Assembly (NCBI RefSeq): GCF_040954645.1
Contig: NC_092810.1
Span: 11,642,377-11,706,376, forward strand
Direction of reading: 5' to 3'
DNA: 64,000 nt
Source of the DNA: Diabrotica undecimpunctata
Lineage: Eukaryota > Arthropoda > Insecta > Coleoptera > Chrysomelidae
Below the pieces are notes generated by a model, which saw nothing but the letters and a program-made list of their open reading frames with translations, ran no database searches and was not told where the DNA came from. The position numbers and the translations under genes were made by a program. Shown piece by piece: positions 28,836-39,469 of the stretch. Positions within the stretch are counted from its first letter, which is position 1. The number at the start of each line of letters is the position of its first letter.

Positions 28836-31122
28836 TAGACTAGGCGGGATCTGTAGAAATTTAGACCATAATGGTCATTTTCCATAGGAAGCTATTTTTT
28901 TGCTGGAATCCCTTCGGGATGTGCCCAATATCAATAATCACGATATGCGCCAGTCGCAAACCCTGTGCTAAATTTTTTATTTAACAAAATCTGGAAACAA
29001 TTGAAAATTTCTCATTTTTTTGCTAATATTTTCGTTTATAATTCGGAAAATATTGATCCTAGAGAAAAAATTATAAGAAGTTAAAAGTTTTGTTATTCAA
29101 TTTTACCCAATATTTCGTTAGCTAGAAATTGAAAATTTTATGTTTATTGTTGAAAAAATAGCAATAATTGGAAAAAAAAGTACAAAAAAATTAAGTTAAT
29201 CCTTTAAATTTTTTCGACTTTCTAAACTTGACTTACAAGCTCCATATTCCGCCTAGAAAAACCTTTTAATATGTTTAAAACGTGTGCTAAATTTTGTTAA
29301 GATCGGTCGGATAGGTTTTTGCATAATAATTTGGCAATCCAGCCTACTGGAAAAAAATTGCAAATTTTCACATTTCTAGTAAGCAATAAATAAGGCTCTC
29401 AAATAGTTGCAAATTTTTTTACATATAGAGGAAGGCTCAAACTTTCAAACGCTTTTTGTAAAATTCAAATTGGGTCACTAGGAGAGCCTAGAAAATTTTT
29501 TAAAATTTTAAACATTTTTTAGACTTATAAACAAATTGAATAACTTTACGAGATTTAAACGTTACAATTTCAAAATTTATACACTTAAAGAACATTAAAA
29601 GACGCTTCTTTAAAAAAAAAACGATACATTCGGCTTACTGATTGCCGAGATATTGAAGATCAAGGTCAGACCTGAAGATTCTTGTCCTTCCAAAAAAAGA
29701 AAAAGACTTAAAATTATTGAAGATTGAGTCAAAATAAAGTTTATTTATAAAAAAAAATTTTTTTTTCGTTCGCCTTTGTTTTAACTATTTAAATTATTTA
29801 TTAACAATTTATAAATGCATATTTGTATACTAAAAGTAACAATTTACTTCAATGTATAAATTGCAAGCTCAAAAAAAATGCATGAAGAAAAAATGCAATT
29901 ACTTGTTTAACATACAATTGTTTATTGCAAATTTCCCAATTTTACAATTAAAAATGGTACTTGAAAATATGATATTTGAAATCCTTGTCGTCCGAGACAT
30001 CGATTCAAAAAAAAAAGAGCAAAATTGGTTAACAAGAAGCCGAGAGATAATGCAATTTTTAGCGTGCGCTATGATTTTGAACTCACCGATTCACATTTCG
30101 AGTGAATGTCCCCCACCACCACCTCTCATGCATTCCGAGCGACATTTTACGCAAAAACGGTTTTTTATTTGTCTTTTTTATGGATGTTGCCATGAAGCTC
30201 ATTACGTAAAACTTTTCATATAAAAAGTACTTGACAAGACGAGGGTATTTGTTTAAAAACGAGCCCTCTATCACTTATGGTTACACGGCAAATATATGCC
30301 AACTTTGACCTTCAATATCTCGGCAACCAGTAAGCCGAATGTATTGTTTTTTTGAAGAAGCGTCTTTTAATGTTTTTTAGGTGTATAAAGTTTGAAATGG
30401 ATATGTTTAAAGCTCGTAAAGTTATTCAATTTGTTTATAAGCCTAATATATGTATAAAAAATGTTTAAAACTTTAAAAAATTTTCTAGGCACTCCTAGTG
30501 AACCGATTTGAATTTTACGAAAAGCGTTTGAAAGTTTGGGCCTTCTTTTATGTGTAACAAAAAATTGCAACTATCTAAGGGCCTTATTTAGGGCTTACTA
30601 TAAATTTGAAAATTTGCGATTTTTTTCCAGTAGGCCGGGCTGCAAAATTATTATGCAATATCTATCCGACCGATCTTAACAAAATTTGGCACACGTGTTA
30701 AACATATTAAAAGGTTTTTCTAGGCGGAATATGGAGCTTGTAAGTCAAGTTTAGAAAGTCGCAAACATTTAAAGGATTAACCTCATTTTTTGTACGTTTT
30801 TTTGCAATTATTGCTATTTTTTCAACAATAAACATTAAATTTTCAATTTCTAGCTAACGAAATATTGTGTAAAATTGAATAACGAAACTTTTAACTTCTT
30901 ATAATTTTTTCTCTAGGATCAATATTTTTCGAATTATAAACGAAAATAGATAATGAGAAATTTTTAATTGTTTTCAGATTTTGATAAATAAAAAATTTAG
31001 CACAGCGTTTGCGACTGGCCCATATCGTGATTATCGATATTGGGCACATCCTGAAGGGATTCCAGCAAAAAAATAGCTTCCTATGGAAAATGTCCAATCC
31101 AAAACAGATCCCGCCTAGACTA
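28836..31122. mobile_element. 2.29-kb foldback element with very long terminal inverted repeats
   Basis: Left arm (28836 to about 29685) and right arm (about 30275 to 31122) are reverse complements over about 850 bp at high identity, with small indels. They enclose about 590 bp of unrelated A/T-rich sequence. The tips read TAGACTAGGCGGGATCTG (left) and TAGTCTAGGCGGGATCTG (right, inward). A 3-bp direct repeat CTA flanks the element (28833-28835 and 31123-31125). Removing the element plus one CTA rejoins the endonuclease frame as KLVLAKIS. The middle has a 123-codon frame (29852-30223) without recognisable domain. I could not assign it to a transposon superfamily. A 3-bp duplication occurs in CACTA and Harbinger types, but the tips fit neither. 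Confidence 0.88.
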
Positions 31123-31245
31123 CTAGCAAAGATAAGCATGAAAATAACACCAAAACATTTTCTACAGGAAATCACCGAGAAAAAATTCAATGAAGAATCA
31201 CTGTGGAACGACATACATTCATGTTATTTTTCACTAATATAATTT
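31123..31245 (+). pseudogene. LINE APE endonuclease fragment, part 2
   Basis: Continuation of the frame cut by the foldback element: AKISMKITPKHFLQEITEKK, then FNEESLWNDIHSC. It stops at about 31242. Together with 28472-28835 it forms one truncated endonuclease domain and the start of the linker. Confidence 0.7.
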
Positions 31246-32835
31246 TTAAAGAACCAGCAGCCGACTAAATTTCGTTAATTGATTATTGAATAACCTAATA
31301 AAATATAATTAAATGAGAAGAAAATGGCGACTGAATGCAGCGCTCATAGGCAAACAATCGCGTTATTTCCTGATACGCGAAAAATGACAGGTTAATAATG
31401 ATACTAACCTCTTGTCGACATTAAAACAAATATACAGCACCTTTGTTTTGTGTTCCTTGTAAACCGGTTGAAACAAAATGCAAAACAACCTGATAAAAAC
31501 ATTCCAAATACATGGTACATTCAATATAAAAATTTTTGTTTTGTAGACAGTTCGTTTATTTCTTGGAGCTGTGTTTTTATAATAGTATTAATTAATTTGC
31601 TATATTTATAATAATTAATTTGCTAGTATACTGTCAAATGTTCATAAACTTTAAAATATAAGTATACTGCATACAAAAAAAAACTGGTAAATTTTAATGT
31701 CATTGAAACCCAAGAAGCCTTGCGTGACTATTCACTTGAGAAGAACAAAGTCGAAAAAGAAAAGGGTAATTTAAAGCTGTGTAATCCATGCGCACGAAAA
31801 GAGGACGTAATCGTCTTCTATTTTCCGTGAAAGCAAAATAGTTGCGGCGTGCCGTACTGGTTATACTTTAACAGGTCTCTTACTTTTTTCTTTTTTCTCA
31901 AACTTTATTTACATCTTGGAAATGCATGTGATATATTTTACACGATCCGGAGCATTCACGAACAAATCGTAAAAAAGAGTGGTAGATTTATGGTTTGCAT
32001 ACAATTCTGGTTCATTATTTGAAATGTTGACGGATCGACTTTTGTATGAATTAAAGCAACATATCATCAGCCAGATTTTTAAAACTTTTATCGTGAGTTT
32101 TAACAAATTTATATCAAAAATAGAGAATTTGATTTTGATAGATATCAGATAAGTAAACACCCATGGAAAAATAACCATCGAATTCAGTAGAACGATTCAT
32201 GCATAGTTCTGAAAGAAATACATATATGGTAAAACGAAAAAAATTCAAATAAGCTTATATGATAATTATGATAAATGAAACCCATTGCGTCGCAAATTCC
32301 TCGACAGAATGCAGTCGGATTTGTTTACCAATATAAAAAGAAAAAAAATCAATAAACAGAAATTACCACTACTAATAAGTCAATAATATATTGGGGATAT
32401 ATCAATTATGTTTTAGCGTATTGGATGTATGGAATATACATATTCCATAATTCGCGAACTCAAGCGACTGTGCTGCCGTTTCTTTGGAACTAGAGGAATT
32501 GGGATAAAAATGTAAACAAATATTTGTATTCACTTGAACGATAGATTCATTTATATATTGCTTATAATTATGGAGACCAAAAACAAAAAGCCTAGTAGCA
32601 GTGTACAGTGGTCTGTTAATAGCTGCGAGTACAGCTTCCAAATTGGCAGTAGTTTGATTACAAACATTGTTTTTATATACATACGAAGAACATTATTTAT
32701 ATTTCGTATTTATTAATTATTTAAAAAACTCGTTTCAACTCTTGGCATTATCTTGCTAATTGCTAGATCGACTATTTACTTTTAAATAAACAGAGTCGGA
32801 CCTACCCAAATTAAAATTATTGAAATGAAAGTTCA
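31246..32835. other. AT-rich stretch, nothing recognised
   Basis: I find no transposase or RT signature, no long repeat and no convincing frame here. The region 31730-31870 has slightly more balanced composition but no domain that I can name. Confidence 0.5.
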
Positions 32836-33648
32836 ATTTAAATTTAAAAAAAGATAGAAGATTAAATTTGACAAAATAACAGGTGGTACTTCTGACTACA
32901 GGGGTCCATCAATTAATCCCGATCAGCAAAACATTACTTCTTCTACCATCACTAAGCAACAACCATTAACAAAATTCCCAATAAAAAACCAGGCCATAAT
33001 TTTACCGGCAGTAGATGAAATAAGAACAGAAGAGTACACCATTGCAGTGCAGTAGGAACTATAGTCCATCCAAAAAATGTACTGTTCTCATCCATAATGT
33101 TAAACGGAAGAATATGCATCTACCTTTCAAGCATACAAGTCGTAGATGATTTTCTAAGTCAACATGGTGAAATTAAAATTGGAGAACATACAATCAAAGC
33201 ACGTAAACTAATTACACCCGCTAATAGATTAGTTTTATCCAACGTATGTCCATCTATACCCCATGGCATAATCGAACAGTCTTTAATCAATCTTGGTTTT
33301 AAATTAATGTCTCCGATTTCATTCCTTAGAGCTGGAATACAAGACCCGCAATACAGCCATGTACTTAGTTTTCGAAGACAAATTTACTTTGCACCTACAG
33401 ACAATTTGACTGTACCCGACTCCGTCCTAATTGATTTTCAAAATATTTCGTACCGAATTTTTCTTTCCGATAAACTAATTTGTTACAAATGCCACCAAGC
33501 TGGTCACGTTTCCTCGGACTGTACCTTAAATCCCTCTTATCTACAAAATACTCAAAAGGCCCAAACGGAGGAAAATTCCGAATAAAATCGAATTACACAT
33601 GTAAATGACGAATCTCGAGAAAAAATGGATGCTCAAGTCAGCACTGAT

Positions 33649-34255
33649 CTTCTTCTTTGTGTGCCGTGCTTGTATTCAAGCGTTGGCTATCGTCATATTG
33701 ACTAGCTGATGTAATGATTCTCGGTCTGCAGCTAGATGAAACAGTTCCTCGACCGTTCGACCTGTCCATTGTCTAATGTGCTTGGCATGACGATTGTTCT
33801 TGGAATATCCTTAGGGATCTTTAATATAGTGGTTTTCCGTTGCTTACTATATCTCCATGCCGTTGGCCGTTTATTGGCTCATCCGCCTTTTGGGATAATT
33901 TCTTATTCCAGGGACAAGGGGGTGTCCTTATTCTCTTCTCAGTTCGTCCACACGAAGCTGATGACTAACAATAGAGAGACTGCGTATCCCGGCAGTCAGT
34001 CGGTAAGGTAAAGGGAGTTAGGCTATGCTTATTTAATGGCGGCAATACTCGCCATGTCACAATACTTTCCTTGGGCTATTGTAGTATTTTATAAGGTATG
34101 CTTTCCTAAGGCATACCCACTATACCCTCTAGTATCGCCGCTGCTTGGTCGGGGATTGCTTATTCAGTATATTCGCAACTAACCTTCATATCTGAAGGCC
34201 ATCCACTATCCGCCACCTGTGACCCCGCTGGTAGCCTACAGCTCAGCCTCAGCTT
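33649..34255 (-). mobile_element. 607-bp insertion with (AAG)n-type end
   Basis: Flanked by exact 9-bp duplications AGCACTGAT at 33640-33648 and 34256-34264. The left end is CTTCTTCTTTGTGTGCC; on the - strand this is an (AAG)n tail like that of the LINEs in this window. No coding frame is recognised. It may be a non-autonomous or heavily 5'-truncated LINE, inserted by target-primed reverse transcription. Confidence 0.75.
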
Positions 34256-34307
34256 AGCACTGATACCGATAATAAAAATAAACGATCTTGCTCGGAAGTG
34301 TCATCCC

Positions 34308-34722
34308 CATCGAGCAAAAAGACAAAAGAGGGAATGTAAAGGTAGTGGGGGCAAAAATATTGTTAGACAGGAAGTGCTATCTTGAGAGGCCACATTAAAC
34401 AAAGAAAGAGAGTCTTTCCTTGTTTAAGAAATCAAATTTAGTTGGGTTATGTTATTATTTGTCCCAACTGTCACATGAAATCTTATTTATATTGAAGTTT
34501 TTTAACAATTGTTTCACATTTTAGACTGTTATCGTTAATATTTAATTAAAATTTTCTCGTCTAAGACACATTTTGAAAACTATTTTATAGCTACTGTTAA
34601 TAAGTGTCGGAAAATTTAAATTTGGCGCATTCGCATTTCCGGATATGTCCGCCATCAGAGGCCACTTTTTTGGTCGCCTTTTTATAACGATTAGATTCCC
34701 TCTTTTGTCTTTTTGCTCGATG
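34308..34722. mobile_element. 415-bp MITE with 28-bp perfect terminal inverted repeats
   Basis: The ends begin CATCGAGCAAAAAGACAAAA and are identical, inverted, over 28 bp (34308-34335 and 34695-34722). An 8-bp target duplication GTCATCCC lies outside (34300-34307 and 34723-34730). CA tips and 8-bp duplications occur in hAT and P superfamilies, and I cannot decide between them. No transposase is encoded. Perfect TIRs suggest recent movement. Confidence 0.9.
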
Positions 34723-35097
34723 GTCATCCCCAACTTGCTCCACTCCTACAGAAACTATACTAACACAATTCACGAAACCAAAACCAGTGCAAATTAAAAA
34801 GAAGAAAAAAATTATCAAATTAGACAAATCCACTTCAGAAACTACTAATATTGAGTCGTTATTACAACCAGTCAAACAATTTATCCAGGATGCATCACCA
34901 CCATATGTACTAAATTACACCCAATTACTAGCATTCTTAGAAGACGTTCACGGTTCTTCCACCCCAGTAGACCTGGCCCTAGAATACATACAGGATATAC
35001 ACGGGTTGGTACATATGCTAACTGAAATATATCTCATGTTGAACGAAAGAGCAATTAAATCTAGAATTACAAAAATCAAGAAAAAACTACTTAGTAT

Positions 35098-36847
35098 GTA
35101 GCGTTTTAAATTTTATAATACGTTCCTGTTCGTTTATCTCGTCAGTACGCATAAAGATTGCCATAAAATCTGTGTTTCTCTTTTACGAAAATCCTTAAGG
35201 AAACAAGTCTACCTGACTTGTTACAAAGTCAGGTAGAACTCCGGTTTAAAAACTACGTGCTATTTTGTTAATTTGTATTATGTTATATCTATTTCGACAA
35301 GTTTTTGTCGCCTAGAGGATTATATTTCATGATGCCCCCCTAATATAAAAAAGAGTTTTTATTTGTCTTTCGTCGTTAAAACGCAATAAACTGGAATATT
35401 TAAAAAGTTGTTTTTGTCGCTTAGAACGAGGGTCTGAGGTATATTTGTTTGTTTAGGTTTTGTAAACACAAGGGGGAGAGTTATTTTATGGCGTGGAATT
35501 TGTAAAATTTAACGCAAATAGGAGTCGACATTTAAGTTCCAAGCAGGGCAGACGTGCTACAATGGAGTCGAGCTAAGGAAGTCTAACAAAAGATTTTAAA
35601 TGTAAAATCTAGGGCAATTTTTGAATCGAACAAGCGATTCAACTTTTTTGTAATTTTCTCATACCAGTGGACGTGATGATACTCTTTGCATATTCAGTTC
35701 TGTCAGAGTGGTCACTGGAAGATTTGAACAGATACTGGAAATTTTTGAAAAGTATTATATAGAATGTCCCCGTCGACAGCTTGATTCCTCCACCAAGTTC
35801 CTGTTTCAATCGTTCCTGCCTGAGTACGGAAATGGTTTTCTGTTTTCCATTTTGAAAATCTGTCCAAGTAGCTTCCCAGAGATGTAGCAAGTTTTTCCTT
35901 TACAAAGTTAAGTGATTATGTGAATTAAGGTAACAATTTAATATATTAATTCTCCCAAGTTATAAAGACAATTTTAATAATTTGCTTTCATTAAAATAAA
36001 AGAATTTGTAATAATGAAAGTTTTATATTATTTTTGTCGTAGCTAAAAAATGTCATATTTTATTCTGTCTTAAGTTGTTATGTTGACATATGACATTTCG
36101 CTTTAATCCATTGTTGTTATAAGACAATTTTAATTTGATTATTTTATATAAAAGATATTCCATATGTAAGATTAAATTCAATAATATTTTTAATAAAAAG
36201 GATATCCATAAAATTTTGATAATCTAAATTGGCCATATTATAACCTAGAAACCATTTAAAATTTTTGTAGCAATCTCTTATGTTAACGAAGAACATGTAA
36301 GTTTTTATTAATTTGGATTATGTTGTATAATATGTTCTTGTAAAATCTGTATTTTTGATAACTAATTGTTTAAGACAAAAATAAACGTTGAATTTGTTTC
36401 TCTGATCTATTTTGAGTTTTATTTGAAAAAGATATTTTTTTCTATATTTTTGATGTTCCATAATTATTTCCCTAGTTACAACTAGTGGTTGTACTAGGTA
36501 TAATTAGGCACCTCAAGTGGCGCCCTATGTTAAATTTCTTGAGGTGTTTCCGGTTTATTTTCATTCTGTTTGCCCCAAGAGATTTGTATAAGTACACCTT
36601 TTTTGCTTTTTTTTGTAGTTGCCCCAATCCAACCCCCATATCTTCAACTTATCCACGACCCAGCTCTCCAACAACCAACTGAGTGTCGAACGCACTAGTT
36701 CCGATTATTTTGTTTGCCCAATCTTGTCCCCCATATTCTTACCCTGTGGTAAGCAAAAATATCGTTACAATTTTGGCGCCCAACGTGGGGCTTGTATTAG
36801 ATTTGCGCCAATTGTACCTATCGTTACAAGTAAAATAAACCAAGATT
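35098..36847 (+). mobile_element. 1.75-kb insertion ending in an LTR-like block and tRNA-Lys primer site
   Basis: Flanked by TTAGTAT at 35091-35097 and 36848-36854; excision restores the ORF1 frame (KKLLSIQDD). The right part looks like an LTR: AGTTACAACTAGTGG at 36474 to ATCGTTACA near 36769, then the primer-binding site TGGCGCCCAACGTGGGGC at 36774-36791, a tRNA-Lys-type site used by gypsy-like elements. No gag or pol follows. The left 1.37 kb is unidentified; it has a perfect 11-bp hairpin (CTACCTGACTT) at 35209-35236 and a - strand 83-codon frame at 35890-35639 without known domain. The relation between the LTR-like block and the outer borders is unresolved. Confidence 0.6.
36774..36791 (+). 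other. tRNA-Lys-type primer-binding site
   Basis: TGGCGCCCAACGTGGGGC is the complement of a tRNA-Lys 3' end with CCA, as used by many gypsy-group retrotransposons. It directly follows a sequence ending ATCGTTACAATT, as a primer site follows U5. Confidence 0.75.
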
Positions 36848-36941
36848 TTAGTATTCAGGATGACACCTCTGAAGATACTGACGCATCACAGGAAAATACT
36901 CCTTCCAACGATAAATAAAAAAAAAACAAAAAGTTAACAAA

Positions 36942-37320
36942 ATGGCTATTATTCAGTGGAACATTCAATCCGTATTTACACATATAGAAATGCTACAGAT
37001 TTTAATTAAAGAAACACATCCACAAGTTATCTGCTTACAAGAGACAAATTTCACAACAAATAAAAGTCATACAACACCGCTTGAGAATAGGATATACCAG
37101 GTTAACCCACCAGTACCTAATGAAGAAAGAACAACAAAAACTGTGCTATGTTTGTGATATTCCTCTGACAATCGAACACATTATTGTTAGTTGCCCACTC
37201 TATCACCTGGAACGACTTCAAAGTGATTTACCAAGTGGTCTAAAAAGTGCTCTGAACTATAGTAAATGTGATAAAGTGACTAAGTTTTTAAAACTAACTA
37301 AATTGTACAATCTAATATAA
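36942..37320 (+). pseudogene. Jockey-like LINE ORF2, internally deleted
   Basis: The frame opens at an ATG 23 bp after the ORF1 stop with MAIIQWNIQSVFTHIEML, then QVICLQETNF, the first endonuclease block (N and E of the APE active site). Near 37080 it jumps to a different frame, RIGYTRLTHQYLM, with the C-terminal zinc motif CYVCDIPLTIEHIIVSC and the end TKLYNLI at 37317. All of the RT domain, roughly 2.5 kb in a normal element, is missing. The joint is precise, so this looks like one deletion. The 3' UTR ends in AATAAAAAAAA at about 37422-37436, a poly(A) end. Confidence 0.82.
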
Positions 37321-37439
37321 AAATAAACTTAAGTTCTCAATTGTAATTAGTTGTTTTAAGCAAATATCTGATTTTATGTACAACTCTTCCCCGCCAATAA
37401 CCTTTCATAGTTGATGCGGTTTACTTAATAAAAAAAAGC

Positions 37440-38560
37440 CTAGTAACAGAATGTGTTAAGTTCCGCAGTGTTCTGCGAGAGCCACGAAGGATATCTCCTT
37501 GCATTATTTTCCTCGAAATGAAATGGAGAAGAAGGAATGGGGTCGTGTACTTCGAATTGGAAAGTAAATTTCGAAATACATGAATAAATGCAGTTTACAT
37601 TTTACAGAGAATGACTATTTTCTACCAAATAAGTAAATATTTAAATAATTGGCCATTGTATATCCAATCCTGAATGCTATTTAAATAAAAGACTTAACAT
37701 ATGAGTTACATTTCTGTGAGCTTAATAGTGTTTTTATTTTCAGGTGGAACTACTCACAAAAGATTTTAAAATAAAAGTAGTATTCCATCCCAGAACCTTC
37801 CAACAAGGCGGTTTGATAGAACAATATCTTCACCTCAGAAGCAGACTAGAGCTACAAAAGTAGCTCGAAGACAATCCCTTGTACATGAAAATGGCTGCTC
37901 AACTACATGTATGAAAGATACAATATCTACATCACCTGCACAAGATGAAGGGATAAATTTAACGGAAGAAATTTTTACAGCTGCAGAAGATGATCCTGGT
38001 TTTAAGACTTATTTAACTGATAAATGTGTACAAGTAACACAATCAATTATAAATGAATGTAGAAAATCCACATTGGAAGATATGCTGAAAATAAATAGAG
38101 ATGTGAATGCATTCACAGGGATTCAGTCAATTATTCTACTTGATAAAATATGTTTAGCTGCCAATATACTAGATAAGAAAGATGCCAAACTTTTGCACTT
38201 ATTATTACGGCAGCGTATAATACTAGTACTAATACTCGTACTAGTGTTTGTAAAGTTAAAACTTGACCTTTCGTTTAGATGTTTATCTGTATTATTTGGG
38301 TATCAACAAATACTTGCAAAAATTACTTTCATGTAACAGTTGAAGTACTACTTAAAGTATTACAACCTGCTGTATAATGGCTGGCACAAGAAACAGTTTT
38401 GAAACGAATGCCAACTTGTTTTGAAAAGTATCCTAGTACCCGAAGAATACTTGATTGCACAGAAATTCCTGTGGAAAAAAATAGGTGTTTAAAGTGCCGC
38501 ATTCTTACACTATAACACTAGGGGTTGGCATCTTCTGGAGATGTTACTGCTTCGCTTGTA
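37440..38560 (+). pseudogene. THAP / Harbinger-like transposase relic
   Basis: The first part (37455-37637) is a THAP-like zinc finger: VKFRSVLREPRRISLHYFPR, KEWGRVLRIGK, then CSLHFTENDYF (the C-x2-H end with F). A GTAAAT donor at about 37631 and a TTTTATTTTCAG acceptor at 37742 suggest one intron. The second part has basic sequence, LTEEIFTAAEDDPGFKTYL, FTGIQSIILLDKI, DLSFRCLSVLFG (HTH_Tnp_4-type helix) and, frameshifted, TRRILDCTEIPVEKN and CLKCRIL, the start of a DDE_Tnp_4 domain (D of L-D-C-T-E). The order THAP, HTH, DDE_Tnp_4 is that of ISL2EU/Harbinger-type transposases. It is cut near 38540 and has several stops. Confidence 0.7.
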
Positions 38561-39469
38561 ACCTGAAAATGACCGTCATTATAGTATAAACTATAACCAT
38601 TATTTATAGAGCTTAAGCATTAAAAAAGTTAAAATACTCTAATTGTAAATAGAGAAAGTTTTTTTGTCTCTTGTAAAATCTTGTTTTTGTAGATATGTGG
38701 TTTTCATGCTAAGCCGACGATATGTCTATTGCAAACTTGAGGTAATAAAAGTACTGTAACAAAAGGCACGCATGAATGGTTTCGTGTTTCAAAATGGAAA
38801 ATTAAACATCTTTATCGAAACGTTTAAAATTTATAGCAATCTTCTTCTAACCTATCATTAAATACTTCGGCATATTCCTTAAAATTTTATATTTAATTAA
38901 AGTTAATTTAACGTTTCGCATTTAGTTGAATGCATTGCAAAAGGTTCCTTGCACGGATCGTGTAAGTATCTGATAAACACCCGAACGAACACCTTCATAT
39001 ATGAATGTTTGATATTTTTGACGCTGACGATATTTATATAAAACTTCGAAAACCAGTGTTTTCGGAAATATACCCAATTACATCAAGTGTTAAATACGTA
39101 AACTAGAAAGAGGCCTAAATTCTGCACAAAGTTGTTCAAGTACTTTTTTTTATTTTTTCGAATAAACGGTGGGGGAGAGTGGGAAGGTATTTGTGGATAA
39201 ACACCTATAACTTTGGTTTGGATCAACCGATTTTAACGAAATTAGTGTCATTAGAAAGAGTGTGGATGAATTAATTTACATCTACTATAAAATAATAGCA
39301 TTTAGTTTTAATTGTCATAGGTAGAGGGAACTTTCGAATAGAAAAAATTAAAATTTGTTTTTCTTTAAAATGTTTAATGAAAACACCTATTTATTGTAAA
39401 TTTTAATGAAACTGGATTAAATTCGTAACAAAATGGCACAAACCGCATGTTATTAACTTTTGTCGAACT
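38561..39469. other. AT-rich stretch with MITE-like sequence
   Basis: From 39160 to 39469 the sequence (GGTATTTGTGGATAAACACC, then ACCTATAACTTTGG) resembles the body of mariner-type MITEs, but I cannot define its borders. The rest is unrecognised. Confidence 0.35.

Larger units (their letters stand above)
32840..36916 (+). pseudogene. Jockey-like LINE ORF1 broken by three insertions
   Basis: ORF1 of a + strand LINE. The first part (about 32990-33648) has FPIKNQAIILPAVDEI, a frameshift near 33050, VHPKNVLFSSIMLNGRICIY, RLVLSNVCPSIPHG, and a zinc knuckle CYKCHQAGHVSSDC (C-x2-C-x4-H-x4-C), followed by one stop at 33583. The next pieces are 34265-34299 (TDNKNKRSCSEV), 34731-35097 (basic KKKKKIIKLDK, then FIQDASPPYVLNY and VHMLTEIYLMLNE) and 36848-36916 (QDDTSEDTDASQENT, stop). 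Each gap is an insertion with its own target duplication, and removing all three leaves a single frame. The protein is an RNA-binding nucleocapsid-like ORF1; its own decay is limited to one stop and one frameshift. Confidence 0.8.

Noticed and set aside
28833..28837. TA as the target duplication of the foldback element
   Set aside because: With TA the host frame is not restored on excision, whereas CTA restores it and makes the two tips symmetrical.
29852..30223. 123-codon frame in the centre of the foldback element as a possible transposase
   Set aside because: No DDE-like motif, helix-turn-helix or zinc finger, and composition is like the A/T-rich surroundings.
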